From positions 62,001 through 126,000 of the forward strand of contig CAMBLG010000002.1 in NCBI GenBank assembly GCA_945868435.1: a DNA stretch of 64,000 nt, written 5' to 3'. This DNA comes from an uncultured Lachnospiraceae bacterium. GTDB lineage: Bacteria; Bacillota; Clostridia; Lachnospirales; Lachnospiraceae. Below are positions 45,335 to 56,035 of this stretch, piece by piece. The first letter of the stretch is position 1, and each line of letters begins with the position of its first letter. The notes beneath the pieces were generated by a model. The model searched no databases. It was not told the origin of the DNA and saw nothing but the letters and a program-made list of their open reading frames with translations. Both the position numbers and the translations under genes were made by a program.

Positions 45335-48300
45335 TCACTCACAATCTGCCGCCTTTTCCCCACATAATAACAAAGACATGTCCTCCAGCAGCTGTTCCAG
45401 TACTTCCATTACGTCTCTGTTTTTCTCGCGGGAATTCGAATTAAGAGTATAACAAAAATATGGATTTTGTGTGTCCGGCACGAATCGCAATGCCGGTGCA
45501 TTGCGGCCGATCAATTCCGGAATCTTTGTCGGGTCCACCTTTGCCCGCTCGTACATAGTAAGCTTGAGTTCGTTCTCATGCTGCACAATTTCCCGTATAT
45601 ACACACGGTGGGCCATCCCCTTCATGCGGGCGATGGCAAGAAGATTCTGCACCGACTTCGGCGGCTCTCCGAACCGGTCGATGAGCTCCTCCAGCATCTC
45701 CTCAGATTCCTCCTGATTCTCGATGCCAGCAATTCGCTTGTATATATCCAGCTTCTGAAATTCGTTGGCAATATAGCTCGTCGGAATGAAAGCGTCCGTG
45801 CGCACATCCACAGAGGTGTCAAAGTGTTCCTCCACAGCGTCACCCTTGGCCTCACGCACTGCCTCATGAAGCATTTTGCAATACAGGTCATATCCCACGG
45901 CCTCCATGTGTCCGCTCTGCTCTGCCCCCAGCAAATTGCCGGCACCGCGGATTTCCAGATCCCGCATGGCAATCTTAAAGCCGCTTCCCAGATCCGAATA
46001 CTCCTTGATGGCGGCAAGGCGCTTCTCCGCCACTTCCTTCAGCAGCTTATTTCGGCGATACATCAAAAAGGCGTATGCAGTCCGGTTGGAACGTCCCACA
46101 CGGCCTCTCAGCTGATAGAGCTGAGACAGTCCCATGTTGTCCGCATCGTGAATGATCATGGTATTGACATTGGAAATATCAAGTCCTGTTTCGATAATTG
46201 TAGTAGACACCAGGACATCAATATCTCCGTTGATGAAGCGGTACATAATGTCCTCCAGCTGCGTCTCCCTCATCTGCCCATGGGCAAAGGCCACATTAGC
46301 TTCCGGCACCAACGCCTGAATCTTTGTGGTAATCTCATCAATATCTTTTACCTTATTATAGACATAGTACACCTGTCCGTCTCTTGCAAGCTCTCTGGAA
46401 ATTGCCTCCCGCACCAGCTCCTCGTTATACTCCATCACATAGGTCTGAATCGGCACACGATCCATAGGCGGCTCCTCCAGCACGCTCATATCCCGGATTC
46501 CGATAAGACTCATATGCAAAGTCCTCGGAATTGGCGTCGCCGTCAGAGTCAGCACATCCACGTTCGTCTTGAGTTGCTTGATCTTCTCCTTGTGGGTTAC
46601 GCCAAAGCGCTGCTCCTCGTCCACCACAAGAAGTCCCAGATCCTTGAAACTCACATCCTTGGACAAGATGCGGTGAGTTCCGATTACAATGTCCACCTGA
46701 CCCTTTTTCAAGTCCTCGATGGTATGTTTCTGTTCTGCCGCAGAGCGAAAACGACATAACAGATCCACCCGCACGGGAAAATCCTTCATCCTCTGGGAAA
46801 AGGTGTTGTATATCTGCTGCGCAAGGATCGTGGTCGGAGCCAGATATGCCACCTGTTTATTCTCCTGCACTGCCTTGAAGGCCGCGCGGATTGCGATCTC
46901 CGTCTTTCCGTAACCCACGTCGCCACAGATCAGGCGATCCATGATCTTGCTGCTCTCCATATCCTTCTTTGTCGCTTCAATGGCAAGCACCTGATCCTCC
47001 GTCTCCTCAAAGGGAAACAGTTCCTCAAACTCCCGCTGCCACACGGTATCCGGACCGTACACATATCCGTCCTGTTTCTCTCTTGCCGCGTACAGTTTTA
47101 CCAGATCCTGGGCGATTTCCTTAACCGCTCCACGCACCCTGGTCTTGGTTCTCGCCCATTCCTGCCCGCCAAGCTTATTGAGTTTGGGTTTTCTGGCATC
47201 CTTGCTGGCGTACTTCTGAATCAATTCCAATTGGGTCGCAAGGATATAGAGGTTAGATCCTCCCGCATACTCGATCTTGATATAATCCTTGACTTTTTTG
47301 TCGACCTCAATCTTTTCTATGCCCTTGTACACTCCAAGTCCGTGATTCTCGTGCACAACATAATCGCCCACCGCCAGATCGGTGAAGCTCTGTATCTTCT
47401 CGCCCTCATAAGTTCTATGGCGCTTCTTTTTCTTCTTCTCACCCCCGAAGATATCCGTCTCCGTGATGACTGCAAACTGCAGGATCGGATATTCGTAGCC
47501 CCGATGCACTTTCCCATAGCATACCATCACCTGCCCCGGCAGCAGCTCATGGTCGTAATCCTCCGTGTAAAAGCAGTTTAAGCCCTCATGTAAGATATCA
47601 TCCGCAAGGCGCGCCGCACGACTTTTCGAACCGGACAGAAGGATGATCTTATACCCGTTTTTCCTGTAATGCTTCAGGTCCTTGATCAACAATTCAAAGC
47701 TATTGTTGTATGCACTGACGCTTTTGACGTGAACACCGAAGGCTCCGTTTAAGGTGAGGCCACAGGTCTTGTTGTCCAACGCCGACACCGCCACACAGGA
47801 ATAGCGCGAAATCCGTGCCATAATCTCCTTAAAGCCGAACAGTTCCCGCATCTGACCGGGCAGAATATAGCCCTTTTCCAGACGCTGCTCCATACTCTGG
47901 GCGTACTCCAGTTCCGTCTGTTTTCCCCGCTCCGTGCTTCTTGTGAGCTCATCAAAAAAGAGATAGGTGTCCTCCGGCGCAAAATAATCCAAAAGCCCCA
48001 CCCTCTCCGCGCAAAAATAGGACAGATAGGCATCCATGCCCGCGGTGATGGACAACTCGCCCCATTCTTCCGCCAGCTCCTGTGCCATGGACAGTGCACG
48101 GTGTGCCTCCTCCGTCTTCATATCTTTTCTGAGCTTATCCGAAAAGGTCTTGGCCTCAGCGAGGAGTGCTTCGATTCCCGCCGCCTTTTGCGCCTCGTCC
48201 AATACCAGCTCGCAGGCCGGATAGATGACCAGCTCCTCCAAATTGTCAATGGATTTCTGGCTCTCCGTGTCAAAGGAGCGGATGGTGTCCACTTCATCGC

Positions 48301-48898
48301 CCCACATCTCAATGCGGACCGGATTGTCCTCCGTCAACGGAAACACGTCGAGAATCCCGCCTCTTACAGCAAACTGTCCGATATTTTCCACCTGATATTC
48401 CTTCTCATACCCCATACGTACAAGGTCCGCCGTCAGTTCCTCCAGATTCACCGTGTCTCCCGGTGCGATCCGCCGGATACTGCTCCACATCTGATCCGCC
48501 GGCGCCATAGTGTTCATCAGGGCATCGTACGTCGTGATCAGCGTCACGCTCTCTTTCTCACGAATTGCCTTTAAGGCCGTAATCCGCTCCGCCGTCAGCA
48601 GATTCCCCCGGATGTCCGACTGATAGAACAGCACGTCCTTCGCCGGATAATACACAACGGATGGGTCGAAAAAGCGATAGTCCTCGTAGAGTTCTTTGGC
48701 TTTCTGCTCATGAAAGGTGACGATGATCCGATTCTTTCTGTTATTTCCAAGGGTGTATATCATATGTGGCTTCTGCGCGTCAATGCAGCCGGTAATCGTG
48801 ACCAGCCCTTTGCCCATCTGCATGGCACGCATGATATCCTCGTATTCACTGAGTTGGTGTAGCGAATCGGTAAACGCTCTCAATGGTATTCCCTCCAT
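45335..48898 (-). CDS. mfd: Transcription-repair coupling factor Mfd
   Basis: An 1187-residue SF2 translocase that removes stalled RNA polymerase and recruits UvrA. The N-terminal UvrB-like module, RNA-polymerase-binding region ([19 protein letters not shown]), Walker A ([19 protein letters not shown] near 660), VVDEEQRFG, and C-terminal TRCF domain are all present. The start overlaps the pth stop by one base. Confidence 0.96.
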   Translation of the reverse strand: MEGIPLRAFTDSLHQLSEYEDIMRAMQMGKGLVTITGCIDAQKPHMIYTLGNNRKNRIIVTFHEQKAKELYEDYRFFDPSVVYYPAKDVLFYQSDIRGNLLTAERITALKAIREKESVTLITTYDALMNTMAPADQMWSSIRRIAPGDTVNLEELTADLVRMGYEKEYQVENIGQFAVRGGILDVFPLTEDNPVRIEMWGDEVDTIRSFDTESQKSIDNLEELVIYPACELVLDEAQKAAGIEALLAEAKTFSDKLRKDMKTEEAHRALSMAQELAEEWGELSITAGMDAYLSYFCAERVGLLDYFAPEDTYLFFDELTRSTERGKQTELEYAQSMEQRLEKGYILPGQMRELFGFKEIMARISRYSCVAVSALDNKTCGLTLNGAFGVHVKSVSAYNNSFELLIKDLKHYRKNGYKIILLSGSKSRAARLADDILHEGLNCFYTEDYDHELLPGQVMVCYGKVHRGYEYPILQFAVITETDIFGGEKKKKKRHRTYEGEKIQSFTDLAVGDYVVHENHGLGVYKGIEKIEVDKKVKDYIKIEYAGGSNLYILATQLELIQKYASKDARKPKLNKLGGQEWARTKTRVRGAVKEIAQDLVKLYAAREKQDGYVYGPDTVWQREFEELFPFEETEDQVLAIEATKKDMESSKIMDRLICGDVGYGKTEIAIRAAFKAVQENKQVAYLAPTTILAQQIYNTFSQRMKDFPVRVDLLCRFRSAAEQKHTIEDLKKGQVDIVIGTHRILSKDVSFKDLGLLVVDEEQRFGVTHKEKIKQLKTNVDVLTLTATPIPRTLHMSLIGIRDMSVLEEPPMDRVPIQTYVMEYNEELVREAISRELARDGQVYYVYNKVKDIDEITTKIQALVPEANVAFAHGQMRETQLEDIMYRFINGDIDVLVSTTIIETGLDISNVNTMIIHDADNMGLSQLYQLRGRVGRSNRTAYAFLMYRRNKLLKEVAEKRLAAIKEYSDLGSGFKIAMRDLEIRGAGNLLGAEQSGHMEAVGYDLYCKMLHEAVREAKGDAVEEHFDTSVDVRTDAFIPTSYIANEFQKLDIYKRIAGIENQEESEEMLEELIDRFGEPPKSVQNLLAIARMKGMAHRVYIREIVQHENELKLTMYERAKVDPTKIPELIGRNAPALRFVPDTQNPYFCYTLNSNSREKNRDVMEVLEQLLEDMSLLLCGEKAADCE

Positions 48899-49476
48899 TA
48901 CTTCCCTGTCTTTTTGGAGTTGTAGTCATTCATCGCCTTGTCCACATCTCCCTGCACCATCAGCTCTGCTGCTGCTATGGCATCCCCTATGGCATTCTCC
49001 ACCAATGCACGGTCTTCTTTATCAAAACGCCCCAGCACATAATCGGCCAGGTCCCAATCCTTGGGCTTTTCCCCCACGCCGACCTTGATGCGCATGAAGT
49101 TCTGGGTTCCCATGCAGGCAATGATACTCTTGACTCCGTTATGGCCTCCGGCGCTTCCTTTCTTGCGAATCCGGATATTGCCCGGCGCAAGACTGATGTC
49201 ATCAAATATGACCAGCATCTCCTCCTCCGGATCCAGCTTGTAAAAGTTGACAATCTCCGCGATGCTCTCGCCGCTTAGATTCATATAAGTCTGCGGTTTG
49301 GCCAGAATCACCTTCATTCCGCCGATCACTCCACTTCCACATACTGCTTTATGCTTTTTGTCCTTTAACGGAATATGGTATCGGTCGGCCAGTGCATCCA
49401 CCACATCAAAACCAATATTATGCCGTGTTCCTTCGTATCTCTTTTCCGGATTTCCAAGACCTGCGATTAAAAACAT
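48898..49476 (-). CDS. pth: Peptidyl-tRNA hydrolase
   Basis: Releases tRNA from dropped peptidyl-tRNA. The 192-residue protein begins MFLIAGLGNPEKRYEGTRHN, with the catalytic histidine of RHNIGFDVVD, and contains KPQTYMNLSGES and GSAGGHNGVKSI. It precedes mfd, a common pairing. The start is separated from the foldback element by 66 bases. Confidence 0.95.
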   Translation of the reverse strand: MFLIAGLGNPEKRYEGTRHNIGFDVVDALADRYHIPLKDKKHKAVCGSGVIGGMKVILAKPQTYMNLSGESIAEIVNFYKLDPEEEMLVIFDDISLAPGNIRIRKKGSAGGHNGVKSIIACMGTQNFMRIKVGVGEKPKDWDLADYVLGRFDKEDRALVENAIGDAIAAAELMVQGDVDKAMNDYNSKKTGK

Positions 49477-49542
49477 AGTATCTCCTCTCCTTACGCTCTG
49501 CTATCCGTCCATTATAATCGCATTTGCCCGTGGTCGCAAGTG

Positions 49543-50184
49543 TCTTTCCGGTCGTTGGCGAATCCGTTCCGCAGAATTTAATTAATTACGTTTTTGCACG
49601 CTTGCTCACGAATCCTTCTAACGATTTCAGACAGAATTGCTGAAGGTGTTAGCGGCACGCATTTTTCTGAACTTTTGTGTCCGAAATTCGTATCGACAAT
49701 TTCCCGCCGATTGTCCGCCCAAGTGAGAAGGCTAACCCGTTCCTCGAATTTGCCTAAATGGGCGCCTTCACAAAGTTGATATGAGCCGCCTTGGGCAAAA
49801 CTCGCTTCGAGTACAACGAGATATCGCCACACTGTGTTGCTCAAACAGTTGCCCTGCGGCGGCACATTTTGTTCATGCGCCCATGTAAGGCAAATGCGAA
49901 TCACTCTAAGCCGTTCTCACTTGGGCGAACAATCCGGCGGAAATTGCTTGAGACCTGTAACGCCCCGGTAACGGAGCATTACCTATGCACTTGCCCATAC
50001 GCGTTAGCGTAATCTGCATGGCAAGTGCTCCTTTTCTCGGCGGACACGAATCATCGGAAAAGAAAAATGCGCGCTGCAACACCTTCGTGATTCTGGATGC
50101 ATGAGTAGAAGGATTGTGAGCAAGCCGCAAAACAAATATAAATAAACTAATTCTGCGGAACGGATTCGCCAACGCCCGGAAAGA
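49543..50184. mobile_element. 642-bp foldback element with long inverted arms
   Basis: The ends are 36-bp near-perfect inverted repeats: TCTTTCCGGTCGTTGGCGAA, then TCCGTTCCGCAGAATT on the left, and the complement at 50149-50184. Similarity between the arms continues inwards for about 200 bases (TTGCTCACGAATCCTTCTA against TTGCTCACAATCCTTCTA, and CCGCCCAAGTGAGAA against TCGCCCAAGTGAGAA). The right arm holds an extra segment with its own hairpin GCACTTGCCCAT / ATGGCAAGTGC (49987-50028). No transposase or convincing gene is inside. It fits a MITE-like foldback or a structured RNA. Confidence 0.75.
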
Positions 50185-50194
50185 GCGCTAAGAC

Positions 50195-50224
50195 AAAAGG
50201 GACCGCGGATTTCTCCGCGGCCCT
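50195..50224 (-). terminator. Terminator after spoVG
   Basis: On the minus strand GGGCCGCGG pairs with CCGCGGTCCC and is followed by TTTTG, just past the spoVG stop. Confidence 0.8.
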
Positions 50225-50231
50225 TACCCTC

Positions 50232-50495
50232 TTATTCTTCTGTCAGTGCTTCCTCATACTTCTGTAAGATAAGTCGTTGAATATTCTCGCGTGTTCCCGA
50301 GTTGATCGGATGCGCGATATCCCGATACTCACCATCACTGGCTTTCCGGCTCGGCATTGCGATAAACAATCCCTTTTCCCCCTCAATCACTTTGATATCA
50401 TGTACGACAAATTCGTCGTCGATGGTAATCGATACGACCGCCTTCATCTTACCTTCCTTATCTACCTTGCGGATTCTGACATCTGTAATCTGCAT
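50232..50495 (-). CDS. spoVG: SpoVG-family RNA/DNA-binding regulator
   Basis: An 87-residue protein starting [20 protein letters not shown] and containing [20 protein letters not shown], the SpoVG signature. SpoVG binds nucleic acid and affects septation and sporulation. AAAGGGGGATTGCAAA precedes the ATG at 50495; longer readings to 50579 lack a ribosome site. It follows glgD by 37 bases. Confidence 0.92.
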   Translation of the reverse strand: MQITDVRIRKVDKEGKMKAVVSITIDDEFVVHDIKVIEGEKGLFIAMPSRKASDGEYRDIAHPINSGTRENIQRLILQKYEEALTEE

Positions 50496-50532
50496 TTTGC
50501 AATCCCCCTTTACCTTATGTCCCTTCCAGCTC

Positions 50533-51651
50533 TTACAGCATGTAACGCTCATTGTTCTCGGATACAACGAGAATTCCATTTTCTCCGCAGTAATACGTGT
50601 TCGCTTTCAGTGTACCACGGCTCTCCACAATACAATTCTCCACATGTGTGTTATCCCCAATATAAGCATCATTCAATATGATGGAGTTCTTGATCACACA
50701 GTTCTTACCAATAAAAACTTTCTTGAACAGTACGGAATTCTCCACCCTGCCGTTGATGATACATCCGCTGGAAATCAAGCTGTTGCTGATATCGGAACCA
50801 CTGTTGTACTTCGCCGGCGGAAGATCGTCCACCTTGGAGTAGATCTTCGGCTCCTGCCTGAAAAAGTATTCCCGAACCTCCGGCTTTAAGAAGTCCATAT
50901 TCGTCCGGAAATAATCTTCGGTGCTTGCAATATTGCTCCAGTAATCCCGCACCTTGAAGCCGTAAATCCGCTTGATGTTGCGGTAGCGGATCAGCACGTC
51001 CGCAACGAAATCAAACCGGTTCTCCTCCGCCGCTTTCTCCAGCATCTCGATCAACTGGCGTCTGCGGATCACATAAACGCCGGTAGAGATGGTGTTGGAC
51101 TGTGCCACAAGCGGCTTCTCCTCAAAATCCGTAATCCGCGAATCCTCGTTCATACGCACCACACCAAAGCGGCTCACATCCGCATCCGGTGCCAGCTCCT
51201 TGCAGGCTACCGTAATGTCCGCCTTCTTCTCAATGTGGTAATCAAGCAGCTCGTTGTAATCCATCTTGTAGACGCAATCGCCACTGGATATGATCACATA
51301 CGGCTCATGCCGCTTTTTCAAAAAATCGATATTCTGGTACATGGCATCGGCCGTTCCACGATACCAGTCACTGTTGTCAGCGGTCACAGTCGGTGTGAAC
51401 AGATACAATCCGCCCTGCTTACGTCCGAAATCCCACCACTTGGATGAGCTCAAATGCTCGTTTAAGGACCGGGCGTTATACTGTGTCAGCACTGCCACGG
51501 TCTGCACATGCGAATTGCTCATGTTGCTCAGTGCAAAGTCAATGCAGCGGAAGCTTCCGCCCACCGGCATTGCCGGAATCGCACGCTTTCTTGATAATTC
51601 CTTCATCCGGTTGTTATTGCCACCGGCCAAAATAATACCTACTGCCTTCAT
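50533..51651 (-). CDS. glgD: Glucose-1-phosphate adenylyltransferase subunit GlgD
   Basis: A 372-residue nucleotidyltransferase-like subunit with an N-terminal GlgC fold ([16 protein letters not shown]) and a C-terminal left-handed beta-helix. GlgD modulates GlgC in Firmicutes glycogen synthesis and has poor catalytic residues of its own. It overlaps the glgC stop by four bases. Confidence 0.92.
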   Translation of the reverse strand: MKAVGIILAGGNNNRMKELSRKRAIPAMPVGGSFRCIDFALSNMSNSHVQTVAVLTQYNARSLNEHLSSSKWWDFGRKQGGLYLFTPTVTADNSDWYRGTADAMYQNIDFLKKRHEPYVIISSGDCVYKMDYNELLDYHIEKKADITVACKELAPDADVSRFGVVRMNEDSRITDFEEKPLVAQSNTISTGVYVIRRRQLIEMLEKAAEENRFDFVADVLIRYRNIKRIYGFKVRDYWSNIASTEDYFRTNMDFLKPEVREYFFRQEPKIYSKVDDLPPAKYNSGSDISNSLISSGCIINGRVENSVLFKKVFIGKNCVIKNSIILNDAYIGDNTHVENCIVESRGTLKANTYYCGENGILVVSENNERYML

Positions 51652-52922
51652 TTTCCGTCACCTGCCTTAATGATTACTTCGCCGCCAGCCAGCACTCCGT
51701 CCGGATAATCTTCCGGCGCGGTTGTCCCGGAGATTGCCGTGTTCTTGCCGATCTTCACATCCGGCGGAATCACAGACTTCTCGCCGATGGTTACCAGTCC
51801 AAAGGAATAGATACTGGCATTGAGTTTGTTCGGCGCTTCCTCGCCGATGCCAAGAACCGCATTATTACCAATCCGGCAATCCTCTGCGATGATGGATTTG
51901 TCGATTGTAACATTGTCCCCGATATAAGTATCTTTCATGATGATAGAATCGCGGACTACACTTCCTTTACCAATATGTACATTCGGTCCGATTACAGACC
52001 CCGTAACGTCTCCGTATATCTCAGATGCCTCGCCGATAATACACCGCTCAACGTGTCCCTCCGGCGCAATATACTGAGGCTCAATGGTGTCACTCTTGGT
52101 ATAGATCTTCCAGTATTCCTCATACAGATTGAATTCCGGAATCAGGTCGATCAACTCCATGTTGGCCTCCCAATAGGAGCCCAGGGTTCCTACATCCTTC
52201 CAGTATCCGTTGAACTCATATGCAAAAAGGCGCATGTTGTTCTCAAAGCAATACGGTATGATGTGCTTACCAAAATCACAGCTCTGCTGATCCTTCAATT
52301 CAATCAGCGCTTCCTTAAGTACCTTCCATGAGAAAATATAGATTCCCATAGAAGCCAGATTGCTTCTCGGCTCCTTCGGCTTCTCCTCAAAATCCATAAT
52401 CTTCTTATTCTTGTCCGCAATCACAATGCCAAAACGGCTGGCCTCCTCCATCGGAACCGGCATGGTAGCAATCGTAACGTCAGCCTTGTTTGCCTTGTGG
52501 AAGTCCAGCATCACCTCGTAATCCATCTTGTAGATGTGATCACCTGACAGAATCAGCACATATTCCGGATTGTAGTTTTCCATGTAGCGAAGGTTCTGGT
52601 AAATAGCATTGGCCGTACCGGTATACCATTCACTGTTGCCACTTCTCTCGTATGGTGGAAGCACCGTAACACCTCCGTTGTTGCGATCCAGATCCCACGG
52701 AATACCGATTCCGATATGCGTGTTCAACCGCAGGGGCTGATACTGTGTCAATACACCAACCGTGTCAATGCCGGAATTGATGCAGTTGCTCAACGGGAAA
52801 TCGATAATTCGATACTTACCGCCAAACGAAACCGCCGGCTTCGCCACATCCGCCGTCAGAACTCCAAGTCTGCTGCCTTGACCGCCTGCCAAAAGCATAG
52901 CTATCATTTCTTTCTTAATCAC
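51648..52922 (-). CDS. glgC: Glucose-1-phosphate adenylyltransferase GlgC
   Basis: Makes ADP-glucose for glycogen. The 424-residue protein has [17 protein letters not shown] at the N-terminus, [10 protein letters not shown], and a C-terminal hexapeptide beta-helix. It starts with GTG at 52922, with GAGGAGTGATAAC before it. It pairs with glgD, as usual in Clostridia. Confidence 0.95.
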   Translation of the reverse strand: MIKKEMIAMLLAGGQGSRLGVLTADVAKPAVSFGGKYRIIDFPLSNCINSGIDTVGVLTQYQPLRLNTHIGIGIPWDLDRNNGGVTVLPPYERSGNSEWYTGTANAIYQNLRYMENYNPEYVLILSGDHIYKMDYEVMLDFHKANKADVTIATMPVPMEEASRFGIVIADKNKKIMDFEEKPKEPRSNLASMGIYIFSWKVLKEALIELKDQQSCDFGKHIIPYCFENNMRLFAYEFNGYWKDVGTLGSYWEANMELIDLIPEFNLYEEYWKIYTKSDTIEPQYIAPEGHVERCIIGEASEIYGDVTGSVIGPNVHIGKGSVVRDSIIMKDTYIGDNVTIDKSIIAEDCRIGNNAVLGIGEEAPNKLNASIYSFGLVTIGEKSVIPPDVKIGKNTAISGTTAPEDYPDGVLAGGEVIIKAGDGK

Positions 52923-53170
52923 GTTATCACTCCTCGTCTGTTCTTATTTGTTTTCCCTCTTACCGAAAATCTGCCAAGCATCCGTTGGCAAAAATCCCCT
53001 CTTAGATGTCATTTATTATACCACAGCCCTTCTCGTCATACAACAGATTCCACAAATTCCTTTCCCATTCTTGCCATTTTTTGGCATAATGCACAATAGT
53101 TTTCCAGGTGCGTCATCATTATCAACGTGGTATAATATTCTATATACTATATTAGAGGCAGGTAAGTTTT

Positions 53171-54550
53171 ATGTATAAATTAAATTTTAATCAGCCGATT
53201 CACGTTCATTTTATCGGAATCGGCGGTATCAGTATGAGCGGATTGGCAGAGATTCTGCTGGAACAGGGCTTTACCATTTCCGGCTCTGACGCCAAGGAGT
53301 CTGCACTGACTACAAGCCTTGCATCCGCAGGCGCCACCATTTTTTACGGTCAGAAGGCGTCCAACATCATTCCGGGGATTGATCTGGTGGTGTACACCGC
53401 AGCAATTCACGAGGATAACGAGGAGTTCCAGGCTGCCAGGTCCAATGGTATCCCGATGCTCTCCCGGGCTGAGCTCTTAGGGCAGATCATGGACAATTAC
53501 ACCCGCTCCGTCGCCGTAGCCGGCACACATGGCAAGACAACCACCACCTCCATGATCAGCCAGATCCTTCTGGAAGCCAAGGCGGACCCAACCATTACGG
53601 TAGGCGGTATTCTTCCGGCCATTCACGGCAATCTTCGCGTCGGTTCCTCCGATGTGTTTATTTCCGAGGCATGTGAATATACCAACAGCTTTCTGCATTT
53701 CAATCCCCGTTACAGTGTCATTCTGAATGTGGAAGCAGAGCATTTGGACTTTTTTAAGGACTTAGATGATATTCGTCATTCTTTCCACCGGTTTGCAGGC
53801 AACACACTTGCCTCCGGTGCCACCATCATAAACGGCGAGATTGACAACTGGCAGGCGCTTGTAGAGGGACAGTCCCAGCAGATCATCACCTACGGCTTTG
53901 ACTCATCCAACGACTTTTACGCCACAGATGTAAGCTATGATGAGAAGGGCTGCGCCGTGTTTACCGCTATGCAGGGAGCTTTAGCTATTGCACAGATTCA
54001 TCTTTCCGTTCCGGGGCGGCACAACGCCAGCAATGCAATGGCTGCCATTGCCCTTGCGGTCACCATGGGGATCGATACCGAAGCAATTGTTCGCGGATTA
54101 TCCGCCTTCGGTGGCGCAGACCGCCGTTTCCAGTACAAGGGCTGTGTGGATGGCGTGACTGTCATTGATGACTATGCGCACCATCCAACCGAGATCCGGG
54201 CCACTCTGACTGCTGCGGAAAACTATCCGCACAAGCGTCTTGTTCTGGTTTTCCAGCCCCATACATATTCCCGCACCAAGGCATTTCTGAAGGACTTCGC
54301 AGAAGTGCTGTCCCTGGCGGATGTCATTGTCCTGGCTGATATCTACGCAGCCAGAGAGCAGAACACTTATGGAATCAGCTCCAAGGATATTCTTGCCCTC
54401 TTAAAGGAGAAGGGAAAAGAGGCTTACTACTTCCCTTCCTTTGAAGAGATCGAAAAATTTTTATTAAAAAAATGTATGAACGGCGACCTGTTGATAACTA
54501 TGGGAGCCGGAAACGTTGTAGAAATCGGAGAAGCCATTCTTGGGCGCTAG
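53171..54550 (+). CDS. murC: UDP-N-acetylmuramate--L-alanine ligase
   Basis: Adds L-alanine to UDP-MurNAc. The 459-residue Mur ligase has IHVHFIGIGGISMSGLAEIL at the N-terminus, the ATP loop GTHGKTTTTSM, and DDYAHHPTEI. AGAGG precedes the ATG, and a TATAAT at 53131-53136 probably drives it. A terminator overlapping DnaA boxes follows. Confidence 0.96.
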   Translation: MYKLNFNQPIHVHFIGIGGISMSGLAEILLEQGFTISGSDAKESALTTSLASAGATIFYGQKASNIIPGIDLVVYTAAIHEDNEEFQAARSNGIPMLSRAELLGQIMDNYTRSVAVAGTHGKTTTTSMISQILLEAKADPTITVGGILPAIHGNLRVGSSDVFISEACEYTNSFLHFNPRYSVILNVEAEHLDFFKDLDDIRHSFHRFAGNTLASGATIINGEIDNWQALVEGQSQQIITYGFDSSNDFYATDVSYDEKGCAVFTAMQGALAIAQIHLSVPGRHNASNAMAAIALAVTMGIDTEAIVRGLSAFGGADRRFQYKGCVDGVTVIDDYAHHPTEIRATLTAAENYPHKRLVLVFQPHTYSRTKAFLKDFAEVLSLADVIVLADIYAAREQNTYGISSKDILALLKEKGKEAYYFPSFEEIEKFLLKKCMNGDLLITMGAGNVVEIGEAILGR

Positions 54551-54551
54551 G

Positions 54552-54569
54552 TTATCCACATTATCCACA
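54552..54569 (+). promoter_or_regulatory. Tandem DnaA boxes, first pair
   Basis: Two perfect DnaA boxes TTATCCACA abut each other (54552-54560 and 54561-54569), immediately after the murC stop codon. The second shares bases with the murC terminator stem. Confidence 0.8.
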
Positions 54570-54612
54570 CTGTGATGTTGATTTTTATCAATTTTCCAGT
54601 GTGGATTTTTTG
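54563..54612 (+). terminator. Terminator after murC
   Basis: TCCACACTG pairs with CAGTGTGGA around an AT-rich loop and runs into TTTTTT on the plus strand. Confidence 0.8.
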
Positions 54613-54704
54613 TCGCATTTTCTCCTTTGATGCCGATACACGCATGCCCGTATTTCTGCCCCTTTCGAGATTTTCTTAAATTTTGTATTGATTTTTGACC
54701 TGTG

Positions 54705-54722
54705 TTATCCACGTTATCCACA
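54705..54722 (+). promoter_or_regulatory. Tandem DnaA boxes, second pair
   Basis: TTATCCACG and TTATCCACA abut in the same orientation, 135 bases after the first pair and about 80 bases before an extended -10 (TGCTATAAT, 54799-54807) that probably starts the DnaD-like transcript. This suggests DnaA control of replication-loader genes. Confidence 0.75.
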
Positions 54723-54877
54723 TTTTTTGAAAAGGGTGCAAAACCTTGGTATTACTGGATTTACCGCAGTTTTTTATCTTCCATTTCTAAGGTGATTGTG
54801 CTATAATCTCAGATGCACTACAAGGAAGGGATCACTGTTCTGTAACGATACGGAACAGATGTGAAGGATTGACTACT

Positions 54878-56005
54878 ATGGTTGAGATTCAGTTACACAG
54901 CGAGAGGCTTTGCACCGACACACTCGTCTCAAACAAATTTATCGATGATTATATGCCACAGGCCAATGGAGAATTTGTGAAAATTTACCTGTACCTATTG
55001 CGCTGTATGCATTCGCAAACTGCCCGCTGTACGATTACATCCATTGCAGACAGATTCAACCACACAGAGACAGATGTCATCCGGGCCTTAACCTACTGGG
55101 AGAAACAGGGACTTCTTTCCTTAGAATATAATGCAGGCAGGAAGATTACAGACATTCGCCTGCTGGCATTGCCGAATGCACCGACAGACGCAGCCTCCGG
55201 TGAGAGTTCTTCTTCCGACAGCAATGGCGTACCGGCCCAGGCAGCTTTATCGCCATCCGGCCTGGCATGTGCATCGGCCGAAGCCTCTGTACCTGCATCT
55301 CCTGTCCCTGCTACGGTTCCCGTCAAACGGGATTATACACTGGACGAGATCAGCGCTTTCCGCAAGGATCCTGATATTTCAGAGCTGTTTTTCGTCGTCG
55401 AGACCTATATGAAGCGGCCTCTTACACAGAATGACGTGAGTACGGTTTTATACTGGCACGAAGAGCTGCACTTTTCTACAGAATTGATTGTTTACCTATT
55501 AGAGTACTGCATCAGCAAAGGACATTCCAGCATGCGTTATCTGGACAAGGTTGCTCTAAGCTGGCATGAGAAGGGTATACACACCGTAGAACAGGCAAAG
55601 GAGGATGCCGCCATTCACAGTCAGGCCTATTATGGAGTGATGAAGGCCTTTGGAATAACCGGCCGCAGCCTGGTAGAATCCGAGACTTCCTATATTAAGA
55701 AGTGGACACAGGAATACGGCTTTGACCTCCCTCTGATTCGGGAAGCCTGCAGCCGCACCATGACAGCCATCCATCAGCCAAGCTTTGAATACACCGATTC
55801 CATTTTGACCAGTTGGCACAAGAATCAGGTACATACCCTGGCGGATGTTCAAAAACTGGATGCCGCATACAGCCAGACACGGAAGGTAACCGTCAAGACC
55901 GAGGACGCCCCCGTGAAGAAAAATGCGTTTAATAATTTCAATCAGCGCAGCTACGACTATGACAAGCTGGAGGAGTTGCTTCTTACGACTTCTCTCCACG
56001 GCTAG
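54878..56005 (+). CDS. DnaD/DnaB-family replication initiation protein
   Basis: A 375-residue protein. The N-terminal ~85 residues form a winged-helix-like domain (FIDDYMPQANGEFVKIYLYL, ADRFNHTETDVIRALTYWE). A Ser/Ala/Pro-rich linker follows, then one or two DnaD-like C-terminal domains (VVETYMKRPLTQNDVSTVLY, KALGI-like repeats). In Firmicutes such proteins remodel oriC DNA and recruit the helicase loader. The ATG at 54878 has AAGGA nine bases before it, better than the TTG at 54869. The DnaI-like gene follows. Confidence 0.85.
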   Translation: MVEIQLHSERLCTDTLVSNKFIDDYMPQANGEFVKIYLYLLRCMHSQTARCTITSIADRFNHTETDVIRALTYWEKQGLLSLEYNAGRKITDIRLLALPNAPTDAASGESSSSDSNGVPAQAALSPSGLACASAEASVPASPVPATVPVKRDYTLDEISAFRKDPDISELFFVVETYMKRPLTQNDVSTVLYWHEELHFSTELIVYLLEYCISKGHSSMRYLDKVALSWHEKGIHTVEQAKEDAAIHSQAYYGVMKAFGITGRSLVESETSYIKKWTQEYGFDLPLIREACSRTMTAIHQPSFEYTDSILTSWHKNQVHTLADVQKLDAAYSQTRKVTVKTEDAPVKKNAFNNFNQRSYDYDKLEELLLTTSLHG

Positions 56006-56035
56006 AAATATTTCGGCCAGATCAGGAGATACTAT

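Noticed and set aside
49578-50172. Frames of 88-108 codons inside the foldback element
   Set aside because: They overlap inverted arms, so similar peptides appear on both strands, and none has a ribosome site.
54552-54722. DnaA boxes as a chromosomal origin
   Set aside because: No dnaA or dnaN gene and no clear unwinding element with DnaA-trio pattern nearby. A regulatory cluster fits better.
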